The translations under genes were made by a program, and so were the position numbers. A DNA stretch of 9,703 nucleotides from Pseudomonadales bacterium. Lineage in GTDB: Bacteria > Pseudomonadota > Gammaproteobacteria > Pseudomonadales > DT-91. The notes under the pieces were generated by a model. It worked only from the letters and a program-made list of their open reading frames with translations. It searched no databases and had not been told where the DNA came from. Positions 7,289 through 9,703 of this stretch are shown here, piece by piece (the stretch's first letter is position 1; each line of letters starts with the position of its first letter). The stretch spans positions 1 to 9,703 of the forward strand of contig JABSRR010000045.1 of the NCBI GenBank assembly GCA_013215025.1, read 5' to 3'.

Positions 7289-7565
7289 AACAACAAAAGG
7301 CGAATGAGAAGGAGACTAAATCTTTTATTTTTTATTGCAGCCACACTAACAGCAGGGCAACAAAATGTCCATTTGATAATCACAGATTCGATTTTACCTG
7401 AAGCTTACAAGCTAAACGGCAAGCTGCGTCGACAAACGAGTAAAGTGCTTGTTTTTGTTGTACTTTTCCAATAAAAACCCACTTTAAATCTAGCCACAGC
7501 TTTGATTCAGTCATAAAATGAATAATTGGCTAATATGAAGTATAAGAAATCGCCGTAGTAATCAC
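7289..7565. promoter_or_regulatory. Divergent intergenic region upstream of the NRPS gene and the cadherin-like gene
   Basis: These 277 AT-rich bases must carry the promoters of both divergent genes. On the plus strand there are candidate -10 elements (TAATAT at 7531-7536, TATAAG at 7541-7546) but none has a well-spaced -35. TTGTAC (7458-7463) with TTTAAA (7483-7488) is another weak pair, with a 19-base spacer. An SD-like AAGGAGA at 7309-7315 has no start codon at proper distance. A 56-codon open frame (7304-7474) crosses the region and is discussed in the findings. No clear operator palindrome or riboswitch was recognised. Confidence 0.45.
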
Positions 7566-9703
7566 ATGGACACAGTAAGCTTGCTGCAACAATTGGCAGC
7601 AAAAGACATTCAGCTTTGGCTTGAAAATGGGCAGCTGCGTTTTTCTGCGCCCGAAGGGGCAATGACGGACACATTGCTGCAGCAAATTAAAGCCGAAAAA
7701 CCGAATATCATAGAATTTTTGCAACAGGCCAGCGCTGCAGCCACGCCCGCGCTTGAAATTCCTGTTATTGCGCGGGGTATGCAGCTACCGCTTTCTTCGG
7801 CTCAACAGCGCCTTTGGTTCATTCATCAGCTTGAGCCTGACAGCGACGCTTATCATATTCATGGTGCGTTGATGTTAGAAGGCGAGCTGCAGATTGATAA
7901 GCTGCAACGCAGTATCGATGACCTAGTGCAGCGCCAAGAGAGCCTGCGCAGTCATATCCAGCTAGTGCAAGGACAACCGCAGATTGTGGTGCTTGAGCAT
8001 CTACCGTTAAGCATTCAACATTATGACCAAGCAAGCCTCGAACAAACCGCTTTCTTGCAGCAACAGCTCTCCGAGCCTTTCGATTTACTGCAAGGGCCAC
8101 TGATTCGCATTGCGCTGTTAAAACAGTCAGAGAATCGTCATATCCTGTCAGTTTGCATGCACCACATCATCAGTGACGGCTGGTCAATGGGCTTACTACT
8201 ACAAGAGCTCATAAGCTTATACACAATGGGCGCACAAAGCTTGCATGAACTCGCGCTGCAGTATATTGATTATGCAGCCTGGCAACAAAGCGAGGCTTAT
8301 CGCGACCAGGCAGCACGCGAAGCAGCATACTGGCAACAGCAGCTGGCTGACGTACCTATTTTAAGCCTTCCATTTGATAGCTATGATCAAGAAAATAATC
8401 AACATGAGCAACATGATGGAATTGTTAGCTTATCGATTAGCAGCCAACAATCCACCGCATTAGCACTGCTCGCTAAGCAACAGCAAGCCAGTCTGTTCAT
8501 GGTTTTGATTAGCTTATATGCCAGTCTATTGCACAAACTGACTGGGCAGCTCGACTTCGCGATAGGCACACCTATCGCAGGCCGCAGCAATCCAGCACTT
8601 GAGCATATCATTGGCTGCTTTATCAATACTCAGGCTATACGCATTGAGCTCAGCCCTGAGGACAGTTTTATCAAGCTTCTGCATAGGCTAAAGCAAACTT
8701 GTTCTGACGCATTGAATCATCAGCAAATGCCGTTTGAGGAAATTGTTCGTGCACAGGGCCTGAAGCCACAAGCCGATATCAGCCCCATCTTTCAAACATT
8801 ATTTGTTTTTCAAAATACGCCGCTTACCACTAGCCATGTTGAAGGCTTAAGCGCAACTCCGCTGCCAGCGTTAGAACAAGATGCACAGTTCCCTCTAGCG
8901 CTGCATGCCAGTGAAACTGAAGACGGTATTGCGCTTCAGTTTCGTTACCAAAACAGATATTTCCAAGCCTCAAGCGTTGATCGCTTGGCAGATTATTTCA
9001 GCCGTATCGTTGCGCAAGTAACTGAACAAGCAAGCACTACCGTTGGCCAACTGCGTTTAATCAATCAACAACAACAGGACTTTTGGCTGCGATCATATTC
9101 AAAGCAAAACCCAGCCATTGAAGAACAACCGCAAGGTTTCAATCAAACTGAAACAAGCTTCGCAGCTTTAGCAGCGGCATCAGATGCCGGGGCGGTAGTT
9201 GAACTGATTGAGCGCCAGATAGACTTAACACCTAACAATATTGCTATAAGCATAGATGATCAGCAGCTTAGCTATCGGCAACTCGAGCAGCAAGCTAATC
9301 AGCTGGCAAGATTGCTTAAGCATGAAGGTTTTGCTGGCAAGTTAATTGCCGTACACATGCCACGCTGTATAGAGTTATCGATCACGCTACTCGCCATCCA
9401 TAAAGTTGGGGCTTGTTACCTACCCTTAGATATCGACTTACCAGCGTCGCGGCTAGCCTATATACTTGAAGATGCGGCAGCTTCTGTATTGATAAGTAAA
9501 GCTTTGTCACATCAAAGCGCTGACAATCGCTCGCAAATCAACACTGCATTGGCAGATTGCCCACTAGCGATTAGGCATTTCAGCTGGAGCGGCGATGAAC
9601 ATAGTCTCGACCAGCCATTGTCAGCACAAATTCAGCAACAGCAAACTGCTCGTCTAGATATTGCCGCACACTCACTCTTTGCAGTTATTTATACCTCAGG
9701 CTC
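7566..9703 (+). CDS. Non-ribosomal peptide synthetase, N-terminal part (docking-C-A), cut by the window end
   Basis: This is the first 712 codons of a large cytoplasmic NRPS, still open at the window end. Residues 1-54 form a TubC-type N-terminal docking domain (IQLWLENGQLRFSAPEGAMT at 15-34). A condensation domain follows from about 72 to 500. It has SAQQRLWFIHQLEP (78-91), the active-site HHIISDG (H199-G205, catalytic H200), IDYAAW (234-239), GTPIAGR (334-340) with IGCFINT (349-355), HQQMPFE (385-391) and a closing FQNTPL segment. These fit an LCL-type domain. The adenylation domain begins near 545, with the A1-like LSYRQL (568-573), A2-like KVGACYLPLD (613-622) and the beginning of A3 (IYTSGS) at the very last bases. 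The amino acid selected cannot be read because the A4-A8 region is outside. The ATG at 7566 is the only start consistent with the docking domain, since an in-frame stop lies at 7536-7538. The Shine-Dalgarno is weak. Confidence 0.96.
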   Translation, partial: MDTVSLLQQLAAKDIQLWLENGQLRFSAPEGAMTDTLLQQIKAEKPNIIEFLQQASAAATPALEIPVIARGMQLPLSSAQQRLWFIHQLEPDSDAYHIHGALMLEGELQIDKLQRSIDDLVQRQESLRSHIQLVQGQPQIVVLEHLPLSIQHYDQASLEQTAFLQQQLSEPFDLLQGPLIRIALLKQSENRHILSVCMHHIISDGWSMGLLLQELISLYTMGAQSLHELALQYIDYAAWQQSEAYRDQAAREAAYWQQQLADVPILSLPFDSYDQENNQHEQHDGIVSLSISSQQSTALALLAKQQQASLFMVLISLYASLLHKLTGQLDFAIGTPIAGRSNPALEHIIGCFINTQAIRIELSPEDSFIKLLHRLKQTCSDALNHQQMPFEEIVRAQGLKPQADISPIFQTLFVFQNTPLTTSHVEGLSATPLPALEQDAQFPLALHASETEDGIALQFRYQNRYFQASSVDRLADYFSRIVAQVTEQASTTVGQLRLINQQQQDFWLRSYSKQNPAIEEQPQGFNQTETSFAALAAASDAGAVVELIERQIDLTPNNIAISIDDQQLSYRQLEQQANQLARLLKHEGFAGKLIAVHMPRCIELSITLLAIHKVGACYLPLDIDLPASRLAYILEDAAASVLISKALSHQSADNRSQINTALADCPLAIRHFSWSGDEHSLDQPLSAQIQQQQTARLDIAAHSLFAVIYTSG

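Noticed and set aside
7530..8626. Minus-strand open frames inside the NRPS gene and just before it
   Set aside because: They are antisense to clear docking and condensation domain sequence and show no domain of their own.

Overview
The window looks like a chromosomal segment of a gammaproteobacterium, probably marine or environmental, in the broad Pseudomonadales/Cellvibrionales/Oceanospirillales area. The reasons are a bPBP1b-type cell-wall synthase with a UB2H domain, followed directly by a small TPR lipoprotein of the kind that activates PBP1b in Pseudomonas, plus an ExbD/TolR protein and outer-membrane lipoprotein sorting signals. The exact genus cannot be read from the sequence alone.

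Left part (1-4410), core-like genes. A PfkB-family (adenosine kinase-like) sugar/nucleoside kinase lies on the minus strand. It is divergent, across about 70 bp, from a compact plus-strand operon: mrcB (bifunctional peptidoglycan synthase PBP1b), an LpoP-like TPR outer-membrane lipoprotein overlapping the end of mrcB by 13 bases, and a Nudix hydrolase of the CoA-pyrophosphatase type that starts 9 bases after the lipoprotein stop, in the same frame. The first two genes plausibly act together: the lipoprotein would reach through the periplasm to the UB2H region of PBP1b and stimulate it.

Middle part (4411-7288), minus strand. A single exbD-like gene converges on the Nudix gene with only 8 bases between them and has no exbB/tolQ partner in the window. 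Upstream of it is a 212-bp gap with a 15-bp-period direct repeat and possible gene debris. Next comes a 749-residue secreted protein that is nothing but a signal peptide and eight tandem cadherin/Ig-like (He_PIG-type) modules of 88-90 residues.

Right part (7289-9703). After a 277-bp AT-rich divergent intergenic region, a large non-ribosomal peptide synthetase gene begins at 7566 and runs off the window. It shows an N-terminal TubC-type docking domain, a complete LCL-like condensation domain with an intact HHxxxDG motif, and the first third of an adenylation domain, cut at the A3 motif. This is the start of a biosynthetic gene cluster. The docking domain and the C-domain type suggest that the subunit takes a peptide from another synthetase not encoded just upstream.

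No tRNA, rRNA, CRISPR array or intact insertion sequence was seen. The most interesting points are the mrcB-activator pairing, the orphan ExbD, the bare eight-module repeat protein facing an NRPS, the docking-domain/collinearity mismatch, and the odd 4827-5038 junction between core-like and accessory-like DNA.
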